Made by a program: the position numbers and the translations under genes. From an uncultured Selenomonas sp. (GTDB taxonomy: Bacteria; Bacillota; Negativicutes; Selenomonadales; Selenomonadaceae), in assembly GCA_905373085.1 (NCBI GenBank), contig CAJPRR010000080.1:1-10131 (forward strand): 10,131 nucleotides of DNA, given 5' to 3'. Below the pieces are notes generated by a model. It worked only from the letters and a program-made list of their open reading frames with translations, was not told where the DNA came from and searched no databases. Positions 1 to 6,718 of the stretch are shown piece after piece (position 1 is the stretch's first letter; every line of letters begins with the position of its first letter).

Positions 1-2720
1 AGTTCTCCGACGTCGTCGGCTTCTGGGCCGATATGGAGCATCCGTACATCACCTACGAGAACGACTTCATCGAGTCGGAGTGGTGGGCCTTGAAGGAGAT
101 CTGGAAGCGCGGCCTGCTCTACAAGGGCTACAAGGTCGTGCCGTACTGCCCGCGCTGCGGCACGCCGCTTTCCTCGCACGAGGTCGCGCAGGGCTACAAG
201 GATGTCAAGGAGCGCTCCGCCATGGTCAAGTTCAAGGCGAAGGGGGAGGACGCGTACTTCCTCGCCTGGACGACGACGCCGTGGACGCTGCCGTCGAACC
301 TCGGCCTCTGCGTCAATCCCGACGTGACCTATGTGAAGCTGCGCGTCGGCGATACCGTCTACTATCTTGCGGAAGCGCTCGTCGATGCGGTCTTCGAGGG
401 CGTCGAGGGCGAACGCGAGGTTCTCGCACGCATGAAGGGCAAGGAGCTTGAGTATCGCGATTATGAGCCGCTCTATCCGTACGCGCAGGAAAAAATCAAG
501 AAGAAGGCGTTCTTCGTTATATGCGACGACTATGTTACGACGTCTGACGGCACGGGCATCGTCCATACGGCGCCGGCGTTCGGCGAGGACGACAACCGCG
601 TGTGCCGCAAGTACGACATGCCTTTCGTGCAGTTCGTCGACGCGAAGGGCGAGATGACGGCGGACACGGACTGGCCGGGCGTCTTCGTCAAGGACGCCGA
701 CCCGCTGATCTTGCAGGACTTGAAAGAGAAGGGACTGCTCTTCAAGGCGCCCGTCTTCGAGCACAGCTATCCGCATTGCTGGCGCTGCGACACGCCGCTC
801 GTCTATTATGCACGCGAGTCATGGTTCATCAAGATGACGGCGGTGCGCGACGAGCTGATTGCGAACAATGACACGGTCAACTGGATTCCCGAGAGTATCG
901 GCAAGGGACGCTTCGGCGACTGGCTTGAGCATGTGCAGGACTGGGGCATCAGCCGCAACCGCTACTGGGGCACGCCGCTCAATATATGGGAGTGCGGCTG
1001 CGGACACCAGCATTCGATCGGCTCGATCGAAGAGCTGAAGTCTCTGTCGGACAACTGCCCGGAGGAGCTTGAGCTGCATCGCCCCTACGTCGACGCCGTG
1101 ACGATCCGCTGCTCCGAGTGCGGCGAGGAGATGCACCGCGTGCCCGAGGTCATCGACTGCTGGTTCGATTCCGGCTCGATGCCGTTTGCACAGTGGCACT
1201 ATCCGTTCGAGAACAAGGAGATCTTCGAGCGCCGCTTCCCGGCGGACTTCATCTCCGAGGCCGTCGATCAGACGCGCGGCTGGTTCTATTCGCTCATCGC
1301 CATCTCGACGCTGCTCTTTCACAAGGCGCCGTACAAGAACGTCATCGTCCTCGGCCATGTGCAGGACGAGAACGGACGCAAGATGTCGAAGTCGAAGGGC
1401 AACGCCGTCGATCCGATGGAGGCTCTGAGAAAGCACGGCGCGGATGCGATCCGCTGGTACTTCTACGAGAACAGCGCACCGTGGCTGCCGAACCGCTACC
1501 ACGACGGCGCTGTGCAGGAAGGGCAGCGAAAGTTCATGGGCACGCTGTGGAACACTTATGCCTTCTATGTGCTCTATGCCAATATCGACAATTTCAATCC
1601 GCTCGATCATGCGCTCGACTACGAAAAGCTCTCCGTCATGGACAAGTGGATTCTCTCGCGCCTCAACACGATGGTCAAGGCGGTCGACGAGAACCTCGCC
1701 GCCTACAAGGTCACGGAAGCGGCGAAGGCCCTGCAGAGCTTCGTCGACGAGCTGAGCAACTGGTATGTGCGCCGCAGCCGCGAGCGCTTCTGGGCGAAGG
1801 GCGAGGGCGAGGACAAGGTCAACGCCTACATGACGCTCTATACGGCGCTCGTGACGACGGCGAAGGCCGCCGCGCCGATGATCCCCTTCATGACGGAGGC
1901 CATCTATCAGAACATCGTGCGCAGCGTCGACAAGGCGGCGCCCGAGAGTGTTCACCTCTGCGATTTCCCTGCCGTGCATGAAGAGTATATCGACGCATCG
2001 CTGGAAGACAACATGGAGATCGTCCTTGCGATCGTCGTCCTGGGGCGTGCGGCGCGAAACGCTGCAAACATCAAGAACCGCCAGCCCATCGGCAGGATGT
2101 TCGTCAAGGCGGCGCACGCGCTCGATGGCTTCTTCCGCGAGATCGTCGAGAACGAGCTGAACGTCAAGGAAGTCGTCTTCAAGGACGACATGGAAGAGTT
2201 CCTGAGCTACAGCTTCAAGCCGCAGTTCAAGGTCTTGGGACCGAAGGTCGGCAAGAGGATCGGCGAGGTCAAGGCGGCCCTCTTAAAGGTCAACGGGCAC
2301 GAGGCGAAGGACGAGCTTGACCGCACGGGCAAGCTGAAGCTCGCGCTCCCCTCGGGCGAAGTCACGCTGGAAGCCGAAGACGTCGAGGTGTCGATGGCGC
2401 AGACGGAAGGTTTCGTCACGGAGCGCTGCGGCGCGGTCACGATCGCCCTGGAGACGACCTTGAGCCCTGCGCTCATCGAGGAGGGCTTCGTGCGCGAGAT
2501 TGTCAGCAAGGTGCAGACGATGCGCAAGGAGAACGGCTTCGAGGTCACCGACCACATCAAGATCACGGCGGGAGGCAACGAGAAGATCGCAGCGCTCATG
2601 GCGAAGAACGAGGAGTACATCAAGCGCATCACACTTGCCGATGCGATTTCCTATGAAAAGGAGCCGGAGGGCAAGGCGTGGAACATCAACGGCGAGAAAC
2701 TGACGCTCAAGGTCGAGTGA
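1..2720 (+). CDS. ileS: Isoleucyl-tRNA synthetase, IleS2 (eukaryote-like) type, 5' truncated
   Basis: This class I aminoacyl-tRNA synthetase charges tRNA-Ile with isoleucine in the cytoplasm and hydrolyses misactivated valine. The frame is open from base 3 with no stop upstream, so the N-terminus, including the HIGH-type signature, lies before the window; about 905 residues are visible. An internal ATG at 33 is not the true start. Visible parts in order: a CxxC knuckle (CPRCGTPLSSHE) at 147-182; the CP1 editing domain with TTTPWTLPSN near 270 and GTGIVHTAP at 549-575; a second CxxC (CWRC) at 777-788; WGISRNRYWG at 942-971; two more Cys pairs at about 992-1128; the KMSKS loop at 1380-1394; and the anticodon-binding helical domain (LSNWYVRRSRERFW) near 1752-1793. 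The Cys pairs inside the catalytic/CP region and KMSKSKGN point to the IleS2 rather than the E. coli-like IleS1 type (family knowledge). It ends in TGA, 18 bp before trmO. Confidence 0.97.
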   Translation, partial: FSDVVGFWADMEHPYITYENDFIESEWWALKEIWKRGLLYKGYKVVPYCPRCGTPLSSHEVAQGYKDVKERSAMVKFKAKGEDAYFLAWTTTPWTLPSNLGLCVNPDVTYVKLRVGDTVYYLAEALVDAVFEGVEGEREVLARMKGKELEYRDYEPLYPYAQEKIKKKAFFVICDDYVTTSDGTGIVHTAPAFGEDDNRVCRKYDMPFVQFVDAKGEMTADTDWPGVFVKDADPLILQDLKEKGLLFKAPVFEHSYPHCWRCDTPLVYYARESWFIKMTAVRDELIANNDTVNWIPESIGKGRFGDWLEHVQDWGISRNRYWGTPLNIWECGCGHQHSIGSIEELKSLSDNCPEELELHRPYVDAVTIRCSECGEEMHRVPEVIDCWFDSGSMPFAQWHYPFENKEIFERRFPADFISEAVDQTRGWFYSLIAISTLLFHKAPYKNVIVLGHVQDENGRKMSKSKGNAVDPMEALRKHGADAIRWYFYENSAPWLPNRYHDGAVQEGQRKFMGTLWNTYAFYVLYANIDNFNPLDHALDYEKLSVMDKWILSRLNTMVKAVDENLAAYKVTEAAKALQSFVDELSNWYVRRSRERFWAKGEGEDKVNAYMTLYTALVTTAKAAAPMIPFMTEAIYQNIVRSVDKAAPESVHLCDFPAVHEEYIDASLEDNMEIVLAIVVLGRAARNAANIKNRQPIGRMFVKAAHALDGFFREIVENELNVKEVVFKDDMEEFLSYSFKPQFKVLGPKVGKRIGEVKAALLKVNGHEAKDELDRTGKLKLALPSGEVTLEAEDVEVSMAQTEGFVTERCGAVTIALETTLSPALIEEGFVREIVSKVQTMRKENGFEVTDHIKITAGGNEKIAALMAKNEEYIKRITLADAISYEKEPEGKAWNINGEKLTLKVE

Positions 2721-2723
2721 AGT

Positions 2724-2730
2724 GAAGGAG
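2724..2730 (+). promoter_or_regulatory. Ribosome binding site of trmO (decides a GTG start)
   Basis: GAAGGAG lies 8 nt before the GTG at 2739, right after the ileS stop. No ATG nearby has such a site, so this fixes the start of the downstream gene. Confidence 0.75.
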
Positions 2731-2738
2731 GCGTTCTT

Positions 2739-3164
2739 GTGGAATTGAAAGCTATCGGTGTGGCGCACAGCCCGTACAAGAGCTTGCAGCAGATACCGCG
2801 CCAAGGATTTTTCAGCGAGGAGGAGGCTGTCATCGAGATCGACGAGGCGTATGCGCCGGCTTTGGAGCATGTCGAGGAGAGCGAATGGCTCACAGTGCTT
2901 TATTGGGCGCACCTTGCCGAGCGCGACCGTCTCGTGACAACGCCGCCGAGCGGTGTGCGCTCCTGCGGCGTCTTCGCGTGCCGCTCGCCGCATCGGCCGA
3001 ACCCCTTGTCGCTCTGTGCCGTGAAACTTCTGCGGCGCGAGGGAAGAAGGCTCTTCGTGCGGCATCTCGACGCCCTGGACGGCAGCGCCGTCGTCGACAT
3101 CAAGCCGTATGTCGATGCCGTCGCTCTGGCGCGTGCCGAAGATGAAGCGGGACGTTTGCCGTGA
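2739..3164 (+). CDS. trmO: TrmO/TsaA-family tRNA (t6A37) N6-methyltransferase, short form
   Basis: This 141-residue protein belongs to the TsaA/YaeB (TrmO) family. In E. coli the family member uses S-adenosylmethionine to methylate N6-threonylcarbamoyladenosine at position 37 of some ANN-decoding tRNAs. Family hallmarks are visible: the N-terminal IGVAHSPYK (residues 6-14), GVFACRSPHRPNPLSL (77-92) and LDALDGSAVVDIKPY (110-124), which form the beta-barrel and SAM-binding/catalytic face. It is much shorter than E. coli TrmO (about 235 residues) and holds only the core TsaA domain, as in many Firmicutes and archaeal members. The start is GTG, chosen from the GAAGGAG site 8 nt upstream. It follows ileS by 18 bp and is probably co-transcribed with it, a sensible pairing since tRNA-Ile carries t6A37. 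The family call is firm; the exact substrate is inferred. Confidence 0.9.
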   Translation: MELKAIGVAHSPYKSLQQIPRQGFFSEEEAVIEIDEAYAPALEHVEESEWLTVLYWAHLAERDRLVTTPPSGVRSCGVFACRSPHRPNPLSLCAVKLLRREGRRLFVRHLDALDGSAVVDIKPYVDAVALARAEDEAGRLP

Positions 3165-3247
3165 GATCCTCGCATGCAAGGCATGGAAAAAGATGTGGAT
3201 TGGACTGTACATTCGTCTGACTTTCTTGATGGCTTGTGGGAATAAAG

Positions 3248-3277
3248 TCCTTTCTTAAAGGAAAGGAAGAGTTTTTT
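3248..3277 (+). terminator. Weak candidate terminator after ileS-trmO
   Basis: TCCTTTC (3248-3254) pairs with GAAAGGA (3261-3267) across a 6-nt loop, and a run of six T follows after four bases. The stem is short and A/T-containing and the T-run is offset from its base, so termination here is plausible but not strong. Confidence 0.4.
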
Positions 3278-3467
3278 CCGTACGACAAAGGATTTCCGAC
3301 TTTTGTAGAGAATTAAGCATAGAGAAAGTATTCGGACGCATGCCGAAGCGATTTATGTACGGAAGAAACGCTGCTGTGGGAATCCCTGATAAATTCGGCT
3401 GCTTCATACATCCAGGTGTTGGATGATTTCGTTTTATCGGCGCTTCTCATGATACATACCGTTTCCC

Positions 3468-3475
3468 AAAGGAGG
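3468..3475 (+). promoter_or_regulatory. Ribosome binding site of the HD-GYP gene (decides a TTG start)
   Basis: AAAGGAGG is a near-perfect Shine-Dalgarno sequence 8 nt before the TTG at 3484. It makes that TTG the probable start rather than any later ATG. Confidence 0.85.
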
Positions 3476-3483
3476 AATTTGCT

Positions 3484-4545
3484 TTGAAAGCCGTATCCAT
3501 CGAGGATCTGCATCCTGGAATGACCTTGGCGCGTACCATCGTCAACGACAACATGATTGTCGTGCTCTCGGAGAACACCGTTCTGACGAAGCCGCATATC
3601 ACGCGTTTGGGATTCTTGAATATACCTGCCGTCTATGTCAAGGACGACTTCGAGCTGACGACGACGCCCGTCGTCGGCGAGCCTTTGACGCGCAGTCATG
3701 CCTTCGTCGCCGAGTACAAGGAAGTCGTCTCCGAAGCGCAGGACATCTTCAGTTCCGTCGCCAAGGACAACGAGGTGCCCGTCGAGCGCACGACGGCGAT
3801 GGTGCAGCGAGATCTCGCGCCCATGTCGAAGCAGAGCGGCGCCATCGACTATTTGTATGAACTCAACCACCTTGCGAGCGACGTCTACAACCATTCGCTG
3901 CGCGTTTCCATCCTCGCGGGCGTCATCGCCAAGTGGATGCGCATTCCGCAGAAGAAGACGCATGACATCATCATGGCGGGCTTCATGCACGACATCGGCA
4001 AGACGAAGTTTACGGAGCGCCTCTTGGAGAAGAACATCCAGACGCTCAAGGGCGAAGACCTCGAAGCGTATCGCAACCATCCGCGCGACGGCTTTAACAT
4101 CCTCAGCGCCAACAAGGACGTTTCCGAGGGCGTGCGTCTCGCAGCCTTGCAGCACCACGAGCGCATGGACGGCTCGGGCTTCCCGTCGGGACTCACGGGC
4201 AAGGACATCCATGAGTATGCACGCATCATCGCTGTCGCGGACATCTACGACAACATTACGACGGAGCGCGAAGGCTATGTGAAGCAGACGCCGTTCAGCG
4301 CCATCGCGCAGATTTCCGAGGACATGTTCAGCAAGCTCGATCCTGCCGTCTGCATGCCGTTCCTCAACAACATCAAGCACGTGTTCCTCGGCTCGACCGT
4401 CACCTTGAGCAACGGCCTCCAGGGCATCCTCGTCGGCTATCCCGAGGACTTTGCGGCAAATCCTCTGATTCGCATCACGCAGGATCAGGTTGTCGATCTG
4501 AACGAGCACAAGAACATCAAGATCATCGAGTACAATCCGAAATAA
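3484..4545 (+). CDS. HD-GYP domain protein, probable cyclic-di-GMP phosphodiesterase
   Basis: This 353-residue cytoplasmic protein has no membrane segment. Residues 1-115 form an N-terminal region beginning KAVSIEDLHPGMTLA, as often seen ahead of HD-GYP domains in Firmicutes. The HD-GYP domain spans about 125-285: H137, the HD pair H169-D170 in HDIGK with K173, H199, H224-H225-E226, D229, GSGFPSGL (231-237) and VADIYDNITTER (251-262). Residues 300-353 form a small beta-rich tail of unknown role. The metal-ligand set is complete, so hydrolysis of cyclic di-GMP to pGpG or GMP is likely. Two signature positions differ: GYP is GFP, and the usual DALTSxRPY reads DNITTEREGY. There is no receiver, PAS or GGDEF domain, so its input is unknown. 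The TTG start is set by the strong ribosome binding site. It stands alone as a transcription unit ending at the hairpin near 4600. The domain call is firm; activity is inferred. Confidence 0.93.
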   Translation: MKAVSIEDLHPGMTLARTIVNDNMIVVLSENTVLTKPHITRLGFLNIPAVYVKDDFELTTTPVVGEPLTRSHAFVAEYKEVVSEAQDIFSSVAKDNEVPVERTTAMVQRDLAPMSKQSGAIDYLYELNHLASDVYNHSLRVSILAGVIAKWMRIPQKKTHDIIMAGFMHDIGKTKFTERLLEKNIQTLKGEDLEAYRNHPRDGFNILSANKDVSEGVRLAALQHHERMDGSGFPSGLTGKDIHEYARIIAVADIYDNITTEREGYVKQTPFSAIAQISEDMFSKLDPAVCMPFLNNIKHVFLGSTVTLSNGLQGILVGYPEDFAANPLIRITQDQVVDLNEHKNIKIIEYNPK

Positions 4546-4583
4546 GAAAGCTTTCGCTGTTGGAGGCTTCTGAATGGACGAGC

Positions 4584-4629
4584 CAAATAAGGAGGAGGAT
4601 ATGCCTCGGCATATCCTCCTCCTTATTTG
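4584..4629. terminator. Bidirectional intrinsic terminator with a 21-bp perfect stem
   Basis: Bases 4584-4604 are the exact reverse complement of 4609-4629, with a 4-nt loop CTCG. The inner 14 bp (GGAGGAGGATATGC) are flanked by AAATAA on the left and TTATTT on the right. Read on either strand, this gives a GC-containing stem followed by a short U-rich tail. It lies between two convergent genes, and the recombinase stop codon (4625-4623) sits inside the right arm. Confidence 0.8.
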
Positions 4630-5603
4630 CCGTACATGCGTGCGAGCGGATTGTCCTTGAAGATGTTTCCCTGCTCGATGTAGCGGTGCACCATCTTCTC
4701 CGACTTGTGGCGCGTCTGGCGCATGATGGTCAGAGCGTCAACGTCGTGCTGCGCGGCGCTCGTCGCGAAGCCCCGGCGCAGGCTGTGCCCGGCGAAATCC
4801 TCCTCGCTGAGTCCGGCCTTCTTGATGTACTTCTTGACGATGAGCGCCACGGACTTGTCCGAAAGCTGCGTATCGCGCAGTTCATGATTGCGCTTGAAGG
4901 GGCGGAAGAGCGGCCCTTTCCTGATGCCGCTGAGGGAAAGCCACGCGCGGAGCGCACGCACGGCGCAGATTTCCTTGTCGGGCGCATAGGGGATGCCGAT
5001 GTAGCTTCCCTTGCCGAGCTGATCGCCCTTCGACTTGCTGATGAAGACGACCATGCCTTCGGCGGAGAAGCTGACATCCTCGACTGTGAGCGCGACGAGT
5101 TCCGAGCGGCGGAACGCGCCGGCAAAGCCGAGAAGGAGCAGCGCCTTGTCGCGAATCGAGGCTTCGTCCGTGCCGAAGCCGTCGGCGATCAGATAGAGAG
5201 TCTCCAGGAGGATCGGCGCCTTGCCGTGCTGGAAGGTGCCCTTTTCCCTGCGGATGGCAGCCATGGCGTTTCGCACCAGCCCTGAGTGCGCGGGATTGTC
5301 GCGCTTGTAGCCGGCAGCGATGTGGTTCTCCGAGATGGCGGTGACGCGGCGCGAGACAGTGTTCGCTTTCGCATTGTCCGCGAGATCGTTGATATAGTTG
5401 ACGATGGTCTCCGGCTCTGCAGGCAGGGAAGCGGCCTCGTGATGCTCGCACCAGTCGGCGAAATCGTTCCAGTCGCTCGCATACGATTTGATCGTGTTGA
5501 ACGATTTGCTCTTCTGCATGCGCCGTTTGCTCTTGACGGAAAGCTTCTCGTTCTGCTCGACCTTCTGATTCTTGGCGAGCAGGAAATCATCGCGTACATT
5601 CAT
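4623..5603 (-). CDS. Tyrosine recombinase / phage-type integrase, apparently intact
   Basis: This 326-residue site-specific recombinase of the tyrosine (phage integrase) family cuts and rejoins DNA through a covalent phosphotyrosine intermediate. Residues 1-30 are Lys/Arg-rich. The SAM-like N-terminal core-binding domain covers about 33-120 (SFNTIKSYASDWNDFADWC). The catalytic domain covers about 130-315, with Arg I R165 (GAFRRSEL), the beta-hairpin Lys near K192 (SKSKGDQ), H273 and Arg II R276 (HSLRRGFAT), H299 (TRHKSEKMV) and nucleophile Y308 (HRYIE). All six expected residues are present. The ATG at 5603 was chosen over the in-frame ATG at 5618 because GAGGTG lies 7 nt before the former and nothing precedes the latter. 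Composition resembles the neighbours, so transfer would not be recent. No excisionase, phage gene or second recombinase lies nearby. Its DNA target is unknown; it is not clearly XerC or XerD. Confidence 0.92.
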   Translation of the reverse strand: MNVRDDFLLAKNQKVEQNEKLSVKSKRRMQKSKSFNTIKSYASDWNDFADWCEHHEAASLPAEPETIVNYINDLADNAKANTVSRRVTAISENHIAAGYKRDNPAHSGLVRNAMAAIRREKGTFQHGKAPILLETLYLIADGFGTDEASIRDKALLLLGFAGAFRRSELVALTVEDVSFSAEGMVVFISKSKGDQLGKGSYIGIPYAPDKEICAVRALRAWLSLSGIRKGPLFRPFKRNHELRDTQLSDKSVALIVKKYIKKAGLSEEDFAGHSLRRGFATSAAQHDVDALTIMRQTRHKSEKMVHRYIEQGNIFKDNPLARMYGK

Positions 5604-5610
5604 AGGTAAA

Positions 5611-5616
5611 CACCTC
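5611..5616 (-). promoter_or_regulatory. Ribosome binding site of the recombinase gene
   Basis: GAGGTG on the minus strand lies 7 nt before the ATG at 5603. It falls within a small palindrome (AGGTGTTTACCT), so it could be partly masked in a 4-bp hairpin. Confidence 0.6.
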
Positions 5617-5646
5617 ATACGTCAAAGTTTATTCAGCAGTATCACC

Positions 5647-5674
5647 ATTATACAAGAATCTCAGATTTTTTCCA
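5647..5674 (-). promoter_or_regulatory. Sigma-70-type promoter of the recombinase gene
   Basis: Minus strand: a -10 of TATAAT (5652-5647, exact consensus) and a -35 of TGGAAA (5674-5669, four of six) are separated by 16 bp. This predicts a start of transcription near 5640 and a leader of about 37 nt. It lies just downstream of the znuA terminator, so the recombinase is probably its own transcription unit. Confidence 0.7.
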
Positions 5675-5678
5675 GATG

Positions 5679-5721
5679 AAAAAGCGGATGCTCCTCGATT
5701 GATTCGAGGAACGTCCGCTTT
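5679..5721 (-). terminator. Intrinsic terminator of znuA
   Basis: AAAGCGGATG (5681-5690) pairs with CGTCCGCTTT (5712-5721, one wobble). After a C/A mismatch, TCCTCGA (5692-5698) pairs with TCGAGGA (5704-5710) across a 5-nt loop. On the minus strand the stem runs straight into TTTTT (bases 5683-5679), a classic rho-independent shape. Confidence 0.85.
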
Positions 5722-5769
5722 CTTGTCGGGAAAGTTCGTGAAATCGGCTCTTCCTTCTACAGGACGGAT

Positions 5770-6669
5770 TTACTGCAGCGCCGTTTTCAGCGTCTTCATA
5801 TTCTTCTTCATGGTGTCGATGTAGGCGTTGATCGCCTCGTCGTTCGCTTCGCCCGTGACGACGGGATCGAGCGTGTAGATTTTTGCGCCCGTTTCGCGTG
5901 CGATGGTCTCAGCGGCGCTCGGCGAGTACTGCGGCTCGGTGAAGAGCACTTTGACAGGCAGTTTCTTGACCTGATCGATCGTCTCCTGCAGCTCGGCGGG
6001 CGTCGGCTCCGTGCCCGGCTCGCGCTCGACGACGCTGATGATGTTGAGACCGAATTCCTTGGCGAAGTAGGGGAAGGCTTCGTGGAAGGTCACGATGTCC
6101 TTGTTCGGCACCGTGTCGAGTTCGGCGTGCATCTCGGCCTTGAGCGCTTCGAGCTTCTTGATATAGGCCGCTGCGTTCTTTTCGTAGGCATCGGCGTGCT
6201 TGGGATCGGCCGCTTTGAGCTGCTCGGCGATGTTCTTCACCTGCAGGATGGCGTCGGTGACGCTGAGCCAGACGTGCGGATTCTCCTCATCTCCGTCTTT
6301 AAGAAGCTCGATGCCCTTGGAGGCGTCGATGATCTTGAGGTTCTTCTGCTGATTGACGACTTTATCGAGGAAGCTCTCCATGCCCGCGCCGTTGATGACA
6401 AAGGCGTCGGCCTTTTCGAGCGTCTTCATGTCCTCGGTCATGAGCTGGTAGTCGTGCAGGCAGCCCGTCTGCGGCTTCGTCATGTTGGTGACGGTCACGC
6501 CGTCGACGCCCTGCGTGATGTTGATGGTGGCGACGTACATGGGGTAGAAGGACGTGACGATGTGGAAAGAGCCGTCCTTGCCGCCTCCCGCCGTGTTTGT
6601 GCCGCCGCATCCTGTGAGGAGCAGGCAAAGAGAGGCGAGCAGACAAAAGAGCATGTTTTTGCGTTTCAA
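5770..6669 (-). CDS. znuA: Zinc/manganese ABC transporter substrate-binding lipoprotein (ZnuA/AdcA family)
   Basis: This 299-residue extracytoplasmic metal-binding lipoprotein captures Zn2+ (or Mn2+) and delivers it to an ABC permease. The start is the TTG at 6669, 8 nt after AGGAGG. It gives a compact lipoprotein signal: basic MKRK, a hydrophobic stretch (residues 6-18) and lipobox LLTGC with C21 lipidated. A longer open frame back to 6768 would run through the promoter and is rejected. Cluster A-I family landmarks: FYPMY (41-45), H72 in GCLHDYQL, H132 in NPHVWLS, H196 in TFHEAFPYFAKEFGL, E245 in FTEPQYSP and D268 in TLDPV. H72, H132, H196 and the acidic residue are the expected metal ligands. 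The His-rich loop of many zinc-specific members is absent; a short acidic stretch (DGDEEN) precedes H132 instead. No permease or ATPase gene adjoins it. Zinc rather than manganese is inferred. Confidence 0.94.
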   Translation of the reverse strand: MKRKNMLFCLLASLCLLLTGCGGTNTAGGGKDGSFHIVTSFYPMYVATINITQGVDGVTVTNMTKPQTGCLHDYQLMTEDMKTLEKADAFVINGAGMESFLDKVVNQQKNLKIIDASKGIELLKDGDEENPHVWLSVTDAILQVKNIAEQLKAADPKHADAYEKNAAAYIKKLEALKAEMHAELDTVPNKDIVTFHEAFPYFAKEFGLNIISVVEREPGTEPTPAELQETIDQVKKLPVKVLFTEPQYSPSAAETIARETGAKIYTLDPVVTGEANDEAINAYIDTMKKNMKTLKTALQ

Positions 6670-6677
6670 AAGAATGA

Positions 6678-6683
6678 CCTCCT
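6678..6683 (-). promoter_or_regulatory. Ribosome binding site of znuA (decides a TTG start)
   Basis: AGGAGG on the minus strand lies 8 nt before the TTG at 6669, which begins a textbook lipoprotein signal peptide. This pair fixes the start. Confidence 0.9.
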
Positions 6684-6690
6684 GTGCATG

Positions 6691-6714
6691 GGGAAACAGT
6701 ATTAACGGTTTCCC
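6691..6714 (-). other. Stem-loop in the znuA 5' untranslated region
   Basis: GGGAAAC (6691-6697) and GTTTCCC (6708-6714) form a perfect 7-bp stem with a 10-nt loop. It ends 7 nt upstream of the AGGAGG site in the predicted leader RNA. It has no T-run on the znuA strand, so it is more likely a stability or translation element than a terminator. Confidence 0.5.
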
Positions 6715-6718
6715 GTGG

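Larger units (their letters stand above)
3165..3483. other. Intergenic region between trmO and the HD-GYP gene
   Basis: This gap of 319 bases is A+T-richer than its flanks. It holds a weak hairpin with a T-run (3248-3277), a 5-bp hairpin TTCGG/CCGAA near 3331-3347 and, at its end, a strong ribosome binding site. A TTGTAG/AAGTAT pair spaced 17 bp (from about 3303) is too poor a match to call as a promoter. I see no cyclic-di-GMP riboswitch consensus, T-box or tRNA here. Confidence 0.6.

Noticed and set aside
819..2117. 432-codon open frame antisense to ileS
   Set aside because: It lies wholly inside a strongly conserved gene, shows no recognisable domain and is Arg/Asp/Leu-rich, as expected from the mirror of G+C-rich codons.
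3142..3258. 38-codon frame overlapping the trmO end, with FLMACGNK resembling a lipobox
   Set aside because: No ribosome binding site, only a handful of residues follow the cysteine, and the hydrophobic part is short; judged chance.
3165..3483. Cyclic-di-GMP riboswitch upstream of the HD-GYP gene
   Set aside because: The conserved elements of GEMM-I/II riboswitches were looked for by eye and not found.
3313..4509. 398-codon open frame antisense to the HD-GYP gene
   Set aside because: It is a shadow of a confident gene; low-complexity composition with no family match visible.
4546..4555. GAAAGCTTTC palindrome right after the HD-GYP stop
   Set aside because: With no loop it cannot form a useful hairpin, and a 10-bp palindrome is expected by chance at this scale.
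4560..5285. 241-codon plus-strand frame starting before the hairpin and running through the recombinase
   Set aside because: It passes through the terminator hairpin and is antisense to all recombinase catalytic motifs.
6082..6705. 207-codon plus-strand frame across znuA
   Set aside because: It is antisense to a protein with a clear signal peptide and metal ligands; Val/Leu/Asp-rich mirror composition.
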